A stretch of DNA of 53,452 nt from Desulfovibrionaceae bacterium (GCA_031082225.1 JAVHLG010000019.1:4464-57915), one strand, 5' to 3'; positions 38,628-47,304 are shown, numbered from the stretch's first letter. A program made the numbers and translations. The notes: generated from the letters alone by a model not told the origin.

Positions 38628-39353
38628 ATGAACGGAAAAAGCTTCTTCATCGACCTGTCCAAGTGCACGGCCTGCCGGGGCTGCCAGGTGGCCTGCAAAC
38701 AGTGGAAAAACAAACCCGCCGAAAAGACGGAAAACACCGGCTCGCACCAGAATCCGCCGGATCTGTCCTGGATGACGCTGAAACTGGTGCGGTTCACGGA
38801 AAAGACCATCGACGGCAAGTTCAACTGGCTGTTTTTTCCGGACCAGTGCCGTCACTGTGTGGATGCGCCGTGCAAGATGGTGGCCGACTCCGAAGTGGAA
38901 GGGGCCATCCTGCAGGACGAGGCCACGGGCGCGGTGATCTTCACGGACAAGACCAAGGACATCAGCATCGACAACGTGCGTCCGGCCTGTCCCTACGACA
39001 TCCCCCGGGTCAATCCCGAGACCAAGGTCATGTTCAAGTGTGACATGTGCATCGACCGGGTGCAGGCGGGACTTCTGCCGGCCTGCGTGCAGACCTGTCC
39101 CACGGGGACCATGAACTTCGGGGATAGGGACGAGATGCTGGCTTTGGCTGAAAAGCGGCTGGCCGAGGTGAAAAAGAGGTATCCCCAGGCCATTTTGGCC
39201 GACCCCAAGGACGTGCGGGTGATTTTCCTGTGCCTGTTCCCCGGGGACAACTACTATAAATACGTCACGGCCGAGGCGGGTGCGCCCCGGACCATGACCC
39301 GTCAGGCGATGCTGGCCAGACTGACCAGGCCCTTCGCCCGTATCCTGTCGTAA
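38628..39353 (+). CDS. fdhB: Formate dehydrogenase iron-sulfur subunit
   Basis: The small, electron-transfer subunit. 241 residues with cysteine motifs for several [4Fe-4S] clusters: CTACRGCQVACKQW, CRHCVDAPC, CPYDIPR, CDMCIDR and CVQTCPTGTM. No signal peptide, as expected, since it rides with FdhA through the Tat pathway. AAGGAGG lies about 10 nt before the ATG. A strong terminator follows 30 bases after the stop. No cytochrome or membrane anchor subunit follows, so FdhAB is of the soluble periplasmic type that donates to type I cytochrome c3; that partner is not in the window. Confidence 0.97.
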   Translation: MNGKSFFIDLSKCTACRGCQVACKQWKNKPAEKTENTGSHQNPPDLSWMTLKLVRFTEKTIDGKFNWLFFPDQCRHCVDAPCKMVADSEVEGAILQDEATGAVIFTDKTKDISIDNVRPACPYDIPRVNPETKVMFKCDMCIDRVQAGLLPACVQTCPTGTMNFGDRDEMLALAEKRLAEVKKRYPQAILADPKDVRVIFLCLFPGDNYYKYVTAEAGAPRTMTRQAMLARLTRPFARILS

Positions 39354-39383
39354 TCTGGCTCGCCACCCTCGGGCTGGTTACAT

Positions 39384-39423
39384 GCGGCCGCCGGGTCAAG
39401 ACCCCCGGCGGCCGCTTTTCTTT
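39384..39423 (+). terminator. Rho-independent terminator of the fdh operon
   Basis: GCGGCCGCCGGG and CCCGGCGGCCGC form a perfect 12-bp stem with an 8-base loop, followed by TTTTCTTT. It sits 30 bases after the fdhB stop. Confidence 0.93.
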
Positions 39424-39476
39424 GGTTGTGCCTAAGTATGTCGAACAAATCTGGCGGGGTTGCGAATTGGAAAACC

Positions 39477-39504
39477 TTGACGCCCCGCCCCCGTGTGGTA
39501 CCTT
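39477..39504 (+). promoter_or_regulatory. Candidate sigma-70 promoter of the signalling operon
   Basis: TTGACG (39477-39482), 16 bases, then TACCTT (39499-39504), 60 bases before the GTG start at 39564. The -35 is a 5-of-6 match and the -10 only 3 of 6. It is the best pair between the fdh terminator and the operon. Confidence 0.35.
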
Positions 39505-39563
39505 TGTGAAAAATAACGCGACACCGCCCCGCCTGTTCACGAACCGCCTGCAAGGAGCGCGAG

Positions 39564-40871
39564 GTGAGCCTTTCCCCGAGATGTACCGCCGTCTGGGTTC
39601 TTGTCCTCCTGGCGTTTTCCCTCTTCTCCTGTGAAAAGGACTCCGCCCGGGACGCGTCGGACCTCATCACCCCCGGCGTCACCGATACCACCATCCTCGT
39701 CGGCTCCTCCCTGCCGCTCTCCGGCCACGCCAGCTACCTGGGCCTGCAGACCCTCTACGGGGCCATGAGCTACCTCAATTATGTCAACGCCACGGGCGGC
39801 GTCCACGGCCGCACCATCGAGGTCAAGGCCCTAGACGACCAGTACGACCCGGCCAAGTGCGTCACCAACACCCAGAAGCTCATCGTCGAGGACAACGTCT
39901 TCGCCCTTTTCTGCTACGTGGGCACGCCCACGACGCTCAAAATCCTGCCGCTTGTGGACGAGGCCAAGGTGCCGCTGGTGGGCATCTTCACCGGCGCAAA
40001 CGCGCTTCGCGAACCCTTCAACCGCCAGATCATCAACGTCCGCGCCTCCTATTACCAGGAAACCAAGGCCGCCGTGCAGCATCTTGTGGACGACCTGGGC
40101 ATCAAGCGCATCGCCGTCTTCTACCAGTACGACACCTACGGATTCGACGGCCTCAAGGGCACGGAACTGGCGCTGAAGGAATACGGCCTGGCCCCCGTGG
40201 CCCGGGGCACCTACGCCCGGGGCACCATGGAGGTGGAGGAGGGCTTAAGCCGCATCCTGGAGGCCAACCCCGAGGCCGTGGTCATGATCGGCACCTACGG
40301 TCCCTGCGCCCGGTTCATCAAGCTGGCCGAGGAGCGGGGGGCCAATCCGGTTTTCTACGCCGTCTCGTTCGTGGGCGCGGACGAGATCGCCCGCATCCTG
40401 GGGCCGGGCAACACCAGCGAGGTCATCATGTCCCAGGTGGTGCCGCCGCCGGATCTGCCCGAGACGCGCACGCTTTTGTGGGGCGTGGTGGAATATTCGG
40501 ACATGCTGAGGAAATATTATCCCAAAGAAATGCCCAATACCGTGGGGCTTGAGGCCTACATCAACGCCAAGGTGCTGGTGGAGGGGCTGCGCCGGGCCGG
40601 CCGCAACCTGACCCGGGACCATTTCATCGACGCCATCGAATCCATCCGCGACTATTCCGTGGGCATCGCCAACACCATATCGTTCAGCCCGGAGAAGCAT
40701 CAGGGCCTGGAGCGGGTGTATTTCAACAAGCTTGAGGACGGAAAGTTCGCGCTCATCACCGATTGGACCAAGATACGAATCCATCGACCCGAGGTCGAGG
40801 CCGTGAAGCCCGAGGCCGCCGAGGGATCGCAGCGTGGTGAAAATGAAGCCGTTCCGGCACGTCAGCCTTAA
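39564..40871 (+). CDS. Periplasmic ligand-binding lipoprotein (Leu/Ile/Val-binding type)
   Basis: A 435-residue type I periplasmic binding protein. Lipobox LFSC puts the anchored Cys at position 23. The domain follows: ILVGSSLPLSGHASYLG, GGVHGRTIEVKALDDQYDP, the inter-lobe segments KRIAVFYQYDTYGFDG and NPEAVVMIGTY. No ABC permease or ATPase genes are adjacent; instead the gene overlaps by 38 nt a sensor kinase gene, so the protein probably serves as the ligand sensor of that kinase (as TorT for TorS), not as a transporter part. The GTG start has AAGGAG 8 nt upstream. The ligand is unknown. Confidence 0.88.
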   Translation: MSLSPRCTAVWVLVLLAFSLFSCEKDSARDASDLITPGVTDTTILVGSSLPLSGHASYLGLQTLYGAMSYLNYVNATGGVHGRTIEVKALDDQYDPAKCVTNTQKLIVEDNVFALFCYVGTPTTLKILPLVDEAKVPLVGIFTGANALREPFNRQIINVRASYYQETKAAVQHLVDDLGIKRIAVFYQYDTYGFDGLKGTELALKEYGLAPVARGTYARGTMEVEEGLSRILEANPEAVVMIGTYGPCARFIKLAEERGANPVFYAVSFVGADEIARILGPGNTSEVIMSQVVPPPDLPETRTLLWGVVEYSDMLRKYYPKEMPNTVGLEAYINAKVLVEGLRRAGRNLTRDHFIDAIESIRDYSVGIANTISFSPEKHQGLERVYFNKLEDGKFALITDWTKIRIHRPEVEAVKPEAAEGSQRGENEAVPARQP

Positions 40872-42834
40872 GATCAAGATTTTTTTGAGCACGCTTGGCG
40901 TGGTGCTCCTGATCAGCGTGGCCATCGCCATGCTGGCCAGATGGATATTGGTTTCAAGCCTCACCCGCGAGCTCGAGCTGCGCGGCGTGGCCATCGCCCA
41001 GAGCATCGCCGAGGGCGGCAGCGGCTATGTCCTGGACCAGGACACCCCGAACCTGGTGAGCCTGATCTTCGACGCGGCCCAGCTTGGCGAACGCAAGATC
41101 CTCATCTCCTACATCTACATCGTGGACATGGACGGCAACGTCCTGGCCAACACCTTCATCAAGCCCTTTCCCCGGGAGCTTTTGAGCGTCAACGTCCTGC
41201 CGCCGGACAAGGACCAGTCCGTGACGCTGATCCAGGTGGACGGGGAGCAGGCCTACGACATCGCCGTGCCGCTGAAGGAAGGCATCTACACCCTGGGCGC
41301 GGTGCACGTGGGCCTGAACAAGACCCACATCGACAATCTGGTGGGCAAACTGCGCTTCACCTTTCTGGGATTTATTTCGGCCATCGTGGTCATCATCTTC
41401 CTCATCGCCCTGCGCCTGTCCAACTACATCACCCAGCCCGTCACCCGCCTGACGCGCATCTCCGACGAGATCAGCCGGGGCAACCTGGATTTCCCCATGG
41501 CCCTGCTCGACGCCCAGGGCCGCCAACCCCGGGACTGTCCGGCCTACAACAACACCGATCTGCCGTGCTGGCACTTCGACCAGAACCTCATGGCCGAATC
41601 CGAGGCCACGGCGGAAAACGTGCGCACCTGCAAGGAATGCGTGTTTTATAAAAAGCGCAAGGGCGACGAGGTGGACCAGTTGGCCGACTCCTTCAGCAAC
41701 ATGATCTGGTCCATCAAGCTCTACCGCCGCAGGCTGCGGGAATCCGAGGAGAAGTACCGCTCGCTGTTCGACAGCAACCCCGATCCGGTCTTCGTGGTGG
41801 ATTTGAACAAGAAGCGGATTCTGGACGCCAACCCCCGGGCCGAGGAGGTGTACGGCTACACCAAGCCCGAGCTTTTAGGACGGCCCATCGAGGATCTTGA
41901 GCCCTCGGACGGGTTGGCCGGCGTCTCCCGGTTCATGAGCATGCCCCAGGCGGGCGAGTGCATCCTGTTCACCAAGGTGCGGCACCTCAAGAAGGGCGGC
42001 GTACCGTTTTTCGTGAACCTGCACGCCTGCCGCACCCACTATCGGGGCAAGGAGGCGGTGATCTTTTCCACCACGGACATCACGGACATGGTGGAGAAGG
42101 ACGCCCAGCTCATCCAGGCCAGCAAGATGAAGACCCTGGGCGAGATGAGCGCGGGCATCGCCCACGAGCTCAACCAGCCCCTAAACGCCATCAAGATGGG
42201 CAGCGATTTCTTGAGCCTCATGGTGGGGCAGCGGCGGGACATCCCGAAGGAACACCTGAGCCGGGTGGTGGGGGAGATCAGCGTCCAGGTGGACCGGGCG
42301 GCGGCCATCATCAACCATCTGCGGGAATTCGGCCGCAAGTCGGACCTGAAAAAGGAAAAGGTGGACATCAACGTCCCCATCCGGGGGGTGTTCACCATCA
42401 TCGGCCAGCAGCTGGCCCTGCAAAATATCGACGTGACCCTGGATTTGTGCGATTCTCTCCCCCAGATTCACGCCCACTCCAACCGTCTCGAACAGGTGTT
42501 TTTCAATCTGGTGACCAACGCCCGGGATGCCGTGAACATGCGCGGGAGCATAGCCCAAAGCGAAACCACGCCCAGGGAGATTTCCATCCGATCCTGGCTT
42601 GAAGGGGATCGCGTGGCCGTGACCGTCTCCGATACCGGATGCGGTATTACGCCCCAGGATCTGCAGAAGATTTTCGAGCCGTTTTTCACCACGAAAACCA
42701 TGGGGCACGGCATGGGGCTCGGCCTGTCCATCTCCTACGGCATCGTCAAGGATTACGGCGGCGACATCGAGGTGGGAAGCGAACCCGGGGAGGGCACCAC
42801 CTTCAAACTGACGTTTCCCGTGACGGACAACTGA
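40834..42834 (+). CDS. Sensor histidine kinase with HAMP, four-Cys cluster and PAS domain
   Basis: A 666-residue membrane kinase. TM1 (about 15-38) and TM2 (about 180-203) enclose a periplasmic sensor domain. A HAMP segment follows, then an insertion with C235, C245, C266 and C269 (DCPAYNN..., PCWHF, CKECVFY), which could hold a metal or Fe-S centre. Then PAS (about 305-420, YRSLFDSNPDPVFVV), HisKA with H444 (GIAHELNQPLNAI) and HATPase_c ending GHGMGLGLSISYGIV. The layout is NtrB-like. It starts inside the binding-protein gene and is followed after 17 nt by a REC-STAS regulator. An alternative ATG lies at 40843. Confidence 0.92.
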   Translation: MVKMKPFRHVSLKIKIFLSTLGVVLLISVAIAMLARWILVSSLTRELELRGVAIAQSIAEGGSGYVLDQDTPNLVSLIFDAAQLGERKILISYIYIVDMDGNVLANTFIKPFPRELLSVNVLPPDKDQSVTLIQVDGEQAYDIAVPLKEGIYTLGAVHVGLNKTHIDNLVGKLRFTFLGFISAIVVIIFLIALRLSNYITQPVTRLTRISDEISRGNLDFPMALLDAQGRQPRDCPAYNNTDLPCWHFDQNLMAESEATAENVRTCKECVFYKKRKGDEVDQLADSFSNMIWSIKLYRRRLRESEEKYRSLFDSNPDPVFVVDLNKKRILDANPRAEEVYGYTKPELLGRPIEDLEPSDGLAGVSRFMSMPQAGECILFTKVRHLKKGGVPFFVNLHACRTHYRGKEAVIFSTTDITDMVEKDAQLIQASKMKTLGEMSAGIAHELNQPLNAIKMGSDFLSLMVGQRRDIPKEHLSRVVGEISVQVDRAAAIINHLREFGRKSDLKKEKVDINVPIRGVFTIIGQQLALQNIDVTLDLCDSLPQIHAHSNRLEQVFFNLVTNARDAVNMRGSIAQSETTPREISIRSWLEGDRVAVTVSDTGCGITPQDLQKIFEPFFTTKTMGHGMGLGLSISYGIVKDYGGDIEVGSEPGEGTTFKLTFPVTDN

Positions 42835-42851
42835 AAACAGAGGATGCACAG

Positions 42852-43610
42852 ATGCGACGGATTTTGGTCATCGACGATGAACAACCCACCCTTTCCATGT
42901 TCTCGCTGTATCTGGAGGCCTACGGCTTCACGCCTCTGACCGCCGAGACTGGAGAGAAGGGGCTTGAGATCTTCCGCGAGCATCATCCCTCCATCGTGCT
43001 GACGGATATCAAGATGCCGGGCATGGACGGCCTGACGGTGCTCAAGCGGATCAAGGAGGAAAGCCCGGACACGGAGGTCATCGTCATCACCGGCCATGGC
43101 GACATTGATCTGGCGCTCAAGGCCCTAAACCTCAACGCCACGGATTTCATCGACAAGCCCATCCGCCAGGAGGCCCTGGAGTCGGCCCTGCGGCGGGCCG
43201 AGGAGCGTCTGGCGGCGCTTCGGGACAAGGATGAGGAAATCGCCGTGCGGGACATGCGCGGCGGGGTGGCGGTCATTGACATCCGGGGCAACGTCACCTC
43301 GCGGTCCGAGCCGTATCTCGTCCGGGCCTACGCCGAGGCCTCGGGTCCGGAGGGCACGCGTCCCCTGCTTTTGCATTTCGAGCAGAGCGCCTCCATAAAC
43401 GGCGCGGGCATCGCGGTCCTGACCCAGCTTCTTGTGGAGAGCGACAAACGCGGCCAGCCCGTGGCCATTTCCGGCCCCTCGGAAAATTTCACCAAGGTTT
43501 TCGAGATCGTGGGCATCACCAAGTTCGTGGACATCCATGAGACCGAAGAGGCGGCCGTGGCCGTGCTCCTTGGCAAGGCGGGCGGCGCGTCCGCAAAGGA
43601 GGCGGGATGA
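42852..43610 (+). CDS. Response regulator with receiver and STAS domains
   Basis: A 252-residue cytoplasmic protein. The receiver (1-120) has D8/D9, the phospho-acceptor D52 (LTDIKMPGMDG) and the conserved Lys (DKP, 102). The second domain (about 130-245) is STAS-like, as in SpoIIAA antagonists. At the position of the SpoIIAA motif DSSG it has NGAG (183-186), so the usual phospho-Ser is missing and the switch, if any, must come from the receiver. No DNA-binding domain is present. The output is probably protein-protein contact, for example with an anti-sigma factor. Follows the kinase by 17 nt and overlaps the redoxin gene by 4 nt. Confidence 0.9.
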   Translation: MRRILVIDDEQPTLSMFSLYLEAYGFTPLTAETGEKGLEIFREHHPSIVLTDIKMPGMDGLTVLKRIKEESPDTEVIVITGHGDIDLALKALNLNATDFIDKPIRQEALESALRRAEERLAALRDKDEEIAVRDMRGGVAVIDIRGNVTSRSEPYLVRAYAEASGPEGTRPLLLHFEQSASINGAGIAVLTQLLVESDKRGQPVAISGPSENFTKVFEIVGITKFVDIHETEEAAVAVLLGKAGGASAKEAG

Positions 43611-44185
43611 TGGGACGATGTCGGCGCAGGCGGCCTCGCCGATGGGCGGTGTCGGCCCTTTGGCTCATGATGGCCATGGCCTGGGGAGGACTGGCGGCGG
43701 CAGCGGAACTGCCCGGTGTGGGGGACGCCCTGCCGGACTTCACCCTGCCGACGCCGGGCAAGGCCGAGGACCGGGCCGCCCTGGGCCTGGGTGACGGGGC
43801 GACCTTTGGCTTGGGCGACCTGCATGCCCAGTGCGTCATCTTCGAGGTCATCGGCGTCTATTGCGTGGAATGCCACAAACAGGCCCCCTCGTTCGCCAAA
43901 CTCCATGCCCGTCTGGCCAAGGATGGTACCCTGGCCGGGAAGGTGAAGATGCTGGCCATGGCCGCCGGGGCCACGGAGAAGGAGGTGGAGTATCTGCGCG
44001 CCAAGGGGAATTATCCGTTTGTCGTGGTCAACGATCCGGACTATGTCGCGCACAAGATCCTGGGCGAACCGAAAACCCCCTTCACCATGATCGTGACCGG
44101 TGAGGGCCGGGTGGTTTTCGCCCACCTCGGCGTGATCACGGATATGGGAGGGCTGTACCGCGATATCGAGAAGCTGTGCCGATGA
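43607..44185 (+). CDS. Exported redoxin/TlpA-like thioredoxin-fold protein
   Basis: A 192-residue protein with an Arg-rich start and a signal peptide (about 1-33). The thioredoxin-like domain has the motif VYCVECHKQAP (C86, C89), then KMLAMAAGATEKEVEYL and a cis-Pro-type TPFTMIV loop. Typical AhpC/TlpA-like proteins of this form reduce disulfides or deliver electrons in the periplasm. Its start overlaps the previous stop (ATGA), and its own end overlaps the next start (ATGA), so co-expression with the signalling genes is firm. The partner redox protein is not known; the MauE-like protein two genes downstream is a candidate. Confidence 0.87.
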   Translation: MMGRCRRRRPRRWAVSALWLMMAMAWGGLAAAAELPGVGDALPDFTLPTPGKAEDRAALGLGDGATFGLGDLHAQCVIFEVIGVYCVECHKQAPSFAKLHARLAKDGTLAGKVKMLAMAAGATEKEVEYLRAKGNYPFVVVNDPDYVAHKILGEPKTPFTMIVTGEGRVVFAHLGVITDMGGLYRDIEKLCR

Positions 44186-45945
44186 CCGCCGACATGGAAT
44201 CCGCCGCGCAGCCGCTTTTTTGCCGGGATGCGGATGGCGATCCCTCGGGGGCCCTTGCCCGCCGCCTGTTTCAACTGCAGACCCTCAACGAGGCCTCCTT
44301 TGAACTGAGCCGTCTGGCCTCCGCCCAGGAGATTGCGGATTCCTTCCTTTTGACCGCCATGGGCGCCCTGGGGGCGGTACAGGGATTCGTGCTGGTCATG
44401 ACCGCCGCCGGAGTCAGGCGGGCGCTTTCCATCCGTGGCTTTCCCGAGGCCGAGACGGCCGGGCTGCGGGATGATCCCGGTCGGATCATGCAGACCTACT
44501 GCTCAGGGGTCAAACCGGGGAAGCCTTCCCCTCCCTCGCGTCCCCATATCCTGTTTGCCGGAAAAACCTCCGGCCCCATGCTTTTCCCTTCCGGCACCGT
44601 GATTTTGGTCAAATGGGTCATGGACGACGAATGCGGATTCGTGGGCCTGGGCCCAAAGATCAAGGAAGCCTATTCCGGCGAGGACCGCGATTTTCTGATC
44701 TCGCTTACGGCCACGTTCCAGCATTTTCTGGGACGGGCGTTTTTTATCGAGGAGATACACCGCCTCAACGCCGACCTGCAGTCCGGCTATGCGGAACTGC
44801 AGGACTCCCTGGCCGCATCGCGGCGGCTGGGGAAGGAGCTTGATCGCCGCGTATACCATCTCAGGGCCGTCAACGACACGGTCAACGAACTGAGCGGGCT
44901 GCTGGATTCCGGCGAACTCATGCAGCGTTTTTTGCTTCTGTCCATGGGGGCGGTGAGCGCGGCCCGGGGATATCTGGCGCTTTTTTCGCAGCCCGGGGAG
45001 CAGCGGCGGCTGGTCTGCCGGGGGATGGAGGAGGCGGTTCTGGCCGAGGCCAGCGGGTCGCGGATCAGCCGCCTGGTGACCAGGATGCTTTTTTCCGGCG
45101 GGCAGGGGGGCGGAAGCGGCGGCCTGCGCCGGGGGCTGGCCGTGGATGCGGAGGTCTTGACCCAGGCCGGTCTGCCTGCGGACATGCCGGGGGTCTGGTT
45201 CGTGGTGGACGACTCCCGATTCGGTTTTTTGGGGCTGGGGGATCGGTTGACGCCTGCGGCCTTCGATCCCCTGGAATGCGACTTTCTGCTGACGGCCACC
45301 GGGGCGTTTACGGTTTTTTTGCGCAATGCCGGGCTCTATGAAGAGAAAAACCGCCTGATCGACAATCTGGCCGCGCAAAACCGGGAACTTCAGGAGACCC
45401 TGGACTGCCTGACGCGATCCCGGCAGGAGGTCGATGTTCTCAAGGCCGCCAAGCAGCGGATCACGGAGCTTGTGCGCTGCGAGATGGACCGGGTGGGCCG
45501 GGTTTCGGTCATGGATTTCGTGCTCATCCTGTGCGTGTCCCTGGCAATCGGCATCCTGTTCAACTCCGCCAACCCAAGCGGCGTGGGCCTTTTGCCGTCC
45601 AGTTGGAGCCGACCCGCCATCCAGGCCGTGGATCCCTCCCTGGCCCGGTCCCGGCTCGACCAGGGCGCGGCGGTCGTGGTGGACGCCAGACCCAGGGAAT
45701 TTTTCGAGATGAAACACATTCCAGGGGCGGTGAACCTCCCCCTGTCCCTGTTCGATTTCGTCTATGGCATGGAAATGGCCGACCTGGATCCCGCCCGGGA
45801 GGTCGTGGTGTACGGGGGCAACATCAGCCGCCGCTATGACGACGACGTGGCCGCGCTTCTGATCGAACGGGGCCACAGCGACGTGAAGGTGTTGTCCGGC
45901 GGTCTCGACGCCTGGGAAAAACGCGGATTTCCGGTAACGCCATGA
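44182..45945 (+). CDS. GAF-GAF-membrane-rhodanese protein, rhodanese catalytic Cys missing
   Basis: A 587-residue protein with an unusual order. Two GAF-like domains (about 40-190 and 235-385, both with a FLLT/LLLSMGAL opening) are followed by a coiled coil (about 390-430), one membrane segment (444-463) and a C-terminal rhodanese domain (480-585). The rhodanese loop that normally starts with Cys reads VVVYGGNISRRY, with G545 at the Cys position, so sulfur transfer is unlikely. If the N-terminus is cytoplasmic the rhodanese domain faces the periplasm. It overlaps both neighbours by 4 nt. Its role may be to relay a cytoplasmic signal to periplasmic redox partners; this is inferred. Confidence 0.78.
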   Translation: MTADMESAAQPLFCRDADGDPSGALARRLFQLQTLNEASFELSRLASAQEIADSFLLTAMGALGAVQGFVLVMTAAGVRRALSIRGFPEAETAGLRDDPGRIMQTYCSGVKPGKPSPPSRPHILFAGKTSGPMLFPSGTVILVKWVMDDECGFVGLGPKIKEAYSGEDRDFLISLTATFQHFLGRAFFIEEIHRLNADLQSGYAELQDSLAASRRLGKELDRRVYHLRAVNDTVNELSGLLDSGELMQRFLLLSMGAVSAARGYLALFSQPGEQRRLVCRGMEEAVLAEASGSRISRLVTRMLFSGGQGGGSGGLRRGLAVDAEVLTQAGLPADMPGVWFVVDDSRFGFLGLGDRLTPAAFDPLECDFLLTATGAFTVFLRNAGLYEEKNRLIDNLAAQNRELQETLDCLTRSRQEVDVLKAAKQRITELVRCEMDRVGRVSVMDFVLILCVSLAIGILFNSANPSGVGLLPSSWSRPAIQAVDPSLARSRLDQGAAVVVDARPREFFEMKHIPGAVNLPLSLFDFVYGMEMADLDPAREVVVYGGNISRRYDDDVAALLIERGHSDVKVLSGGLDAWEKRGFPVTP

Positions 45946-46421
45946 ACGCTCCCGACCACAAGACATGGTGCCGCCTGCATGCCTGGCTGGCCCTGGCCTT
46001 CCGGGTCTACATCGGCGGGCTGTTCATCTATGCCAGCATCTACAAGATCAATTATCCCGCCGAATTTGCCGAAACCATCGCCTCCTACCAGGTGGTGCCC
46101 TATTTCCTGGTCAACATCACGGCCGTGGTGCTGCCCTGGATCGAGCTCATCACCGGAACCCTGCTTCTGGCCGGGATCCGTCCCCGGGCCGCCACGGCCA
46201 TCCTGGGCGGGCTGCTGGTCCTTTTCACCCTGGCCATCGCCTGGGTGCTGTTTCAGGGCGTGCCCATCGGGTGCGGCTGCTTCCATACCATCGAGGATCC
46301 CATATCCTGGAAGACCCTGGTGCGGGATCTGGCCTGGCTGGCCATGACCGCCTACATTTTCGCGCATGACCGGCTCTTTCACCTCGAAGAACATTTCATG
46401 ATGAAGCTGAAGGAACTCTGA
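45942..46421 (+). CDS. MauE/DoxX-family membrane protein
   Basis: A 159-residue integral membrane protein with four predicted helices (about 18-35, 55-78, 85-105, 125-142). The pair C111-G-C113 in VPIGCGCFHT lies between helices 3 and 4 and is conserved in MauE-like proteins, which pass electrons across the membrane to periplasmic thioredoxin-like proteins in the manner of DsbD/CcdA. Start overlaps the previous stop (ATGA), and its stop overlaps the next start (TGATG). In this operon it could reduce the redoxin at 43607-44185. Confidence 0.85.
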   Translation: MNAPDHKTWCRLHAWLALAFRVYIGGLFIYASIYKINYPAEFAETIASYQVVPYFLVNITAVVLPWIELITGTLLLAGIRPRAATAILGGLLVLFTLAIAWVLFQGVPIGCGCFHTIEDPISWKTLVRDLAWLAMTAYIFAHDRLFHLEEHFMMKLKEL

Positions 46422-46744
46422 TGCGAGCATTGCGTGTGCCGTGGGTCGTTGTCCTGGTTTTTGTGGTGGTCGCCTGCGGCCGGTCATCGACCGTGTCCGG
46501 AACGTATGAGGCCTCCTACGGGGAGGGTGACCGAGACAAGAGCATCGTTTTGGAACTGCGCGAGGGCGGGCAGGGCTCCTGGACGGCGGACGGGGAGAGC
46601 ATCGCCTTCAAATGGGACGTACGCGACGGAGAGGTCTTGCTGCACACCAAGGCCGGGGGCGTGATCCGGGTCGCGGTCAGGGGGGAGGAGTTGACGACGG
46701 ATCTGCCGGGGGTGGGAAAGCTGGTTTTCCGCCGCCCGGATTAG
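46421..46744 (+). CDS. Small lipoprotein of unknown function
   Basis: 107 residues. Signal peptide II with lipobox VVAC (C19). The mature part is a small beta-rich domain (VSGTYEASYGEGDRDKSIVLEL ... FKWDVRDGEVLLHTKAGG), similar in look to small copper-resistance or META-like folds, but I cannot assign it. Last gene of the operon; it starts on the A of the previous stop. A GC hairpin (46753-46780) without T-run follows. Confidence 0.7.
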   Translation: MRALRVPWVVVLVFVVVACGRSSTVSGTYEASYGEGDRDKSIVLELREGGQGSWTADGESIAFKWDVRDGEVLLHTKAGGVIRVAVRGEELTTDLPGVGKLVFRRPD

Positions 46745-46764
46745 GTCGGCCGCCCCCGGTCCGC

Positions 46765-47304
46765 TTACGGTTCCCGGGGGGCCAGGAAATTCTCGAACAG
46801 GGCCTGGAGTTCCTCCTCGGTGTGCGCTCCCTGCACCCGGTCCACCACTCGTCCGTTTTGAATGAAGACCAGCATGGGGATGGGGTTTAATCCGTAGTGC
46901 CCGACGCCGACCTCTCCGACCCAGTAGACCGGGAACTCCACGCCGAACTTGTTCACCATGGGCTGCATGGCCTGGGCCCCGGCAAAATCCACGCTCACCC
47001 CGTACATCGCCATCCCCTTGCCTTGGTAGTGCTTGTGCAGCCTGACCAGATGGGGCAGCTCAGCCTTGCACGGTCCGCACCAGGAGGCCATGCCCACCAG
47101 CACGCCGCATTCCGTCTGGGCGATGAGCGTGTCCAGGTCGCTTGTGGTCACGGGGGTCACGATGGACGGCGGCCCGGCATGGGCAGGCAGGGCGCAGACG
47201 AAGACGGCGTACACAAGTCCCAGGACGAGAACTCCGGCCGCCACGGCCCGCAAGGTCGCCGGGGCGTTGCGCCCTGGGACGCGACGTTGCATGGATGGGC
47301 TCAT
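46765..47304 (-). CDS. TlpA-family thioredoxin-like protein
   Basis: A 179-residue exported disulfide reductase-like protein. Signal peptide or anchor at about 18-43 (ending PAHAG), then the thioredoxin fold with the motif MASWCGPCKAELP (C76, C79) and cis-Pro NPIPMLVF. It faces the signalling operon convergently with 20 bases between stops, and a hairpin (46753-46780) overlaps its 3' end. It may be functionally linked to the redox proteins there. The start at 47304 has no clear ribosome site; an ATG at 47292 is possible. Confidence 0.87.
   Translation of the reverse strand: MSPSMQRRVPGRNAPATLRAVAAGVLVLGLVYAVFVCALPAHAGPPSIVTPVTTSDLDTLIAQTECGVLVGMASWCGPCKAELPHLVRLHKHYQGKGMAMYGVSVDFAGAQAMQPMVNKFGVEFPVYWVGEVGVGHYGLNPIPMLVFIQNGRVVDRVQGAHTEEELQALFENFLAPREP

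Noticed and set aside
35571-38855. Minus-strand open frame of 1094 codons opposite fdhA and fdhB
   Set aside because: Exactly antisense to fdhAB, including across the Sec codon; composition typical of a GC shadow.
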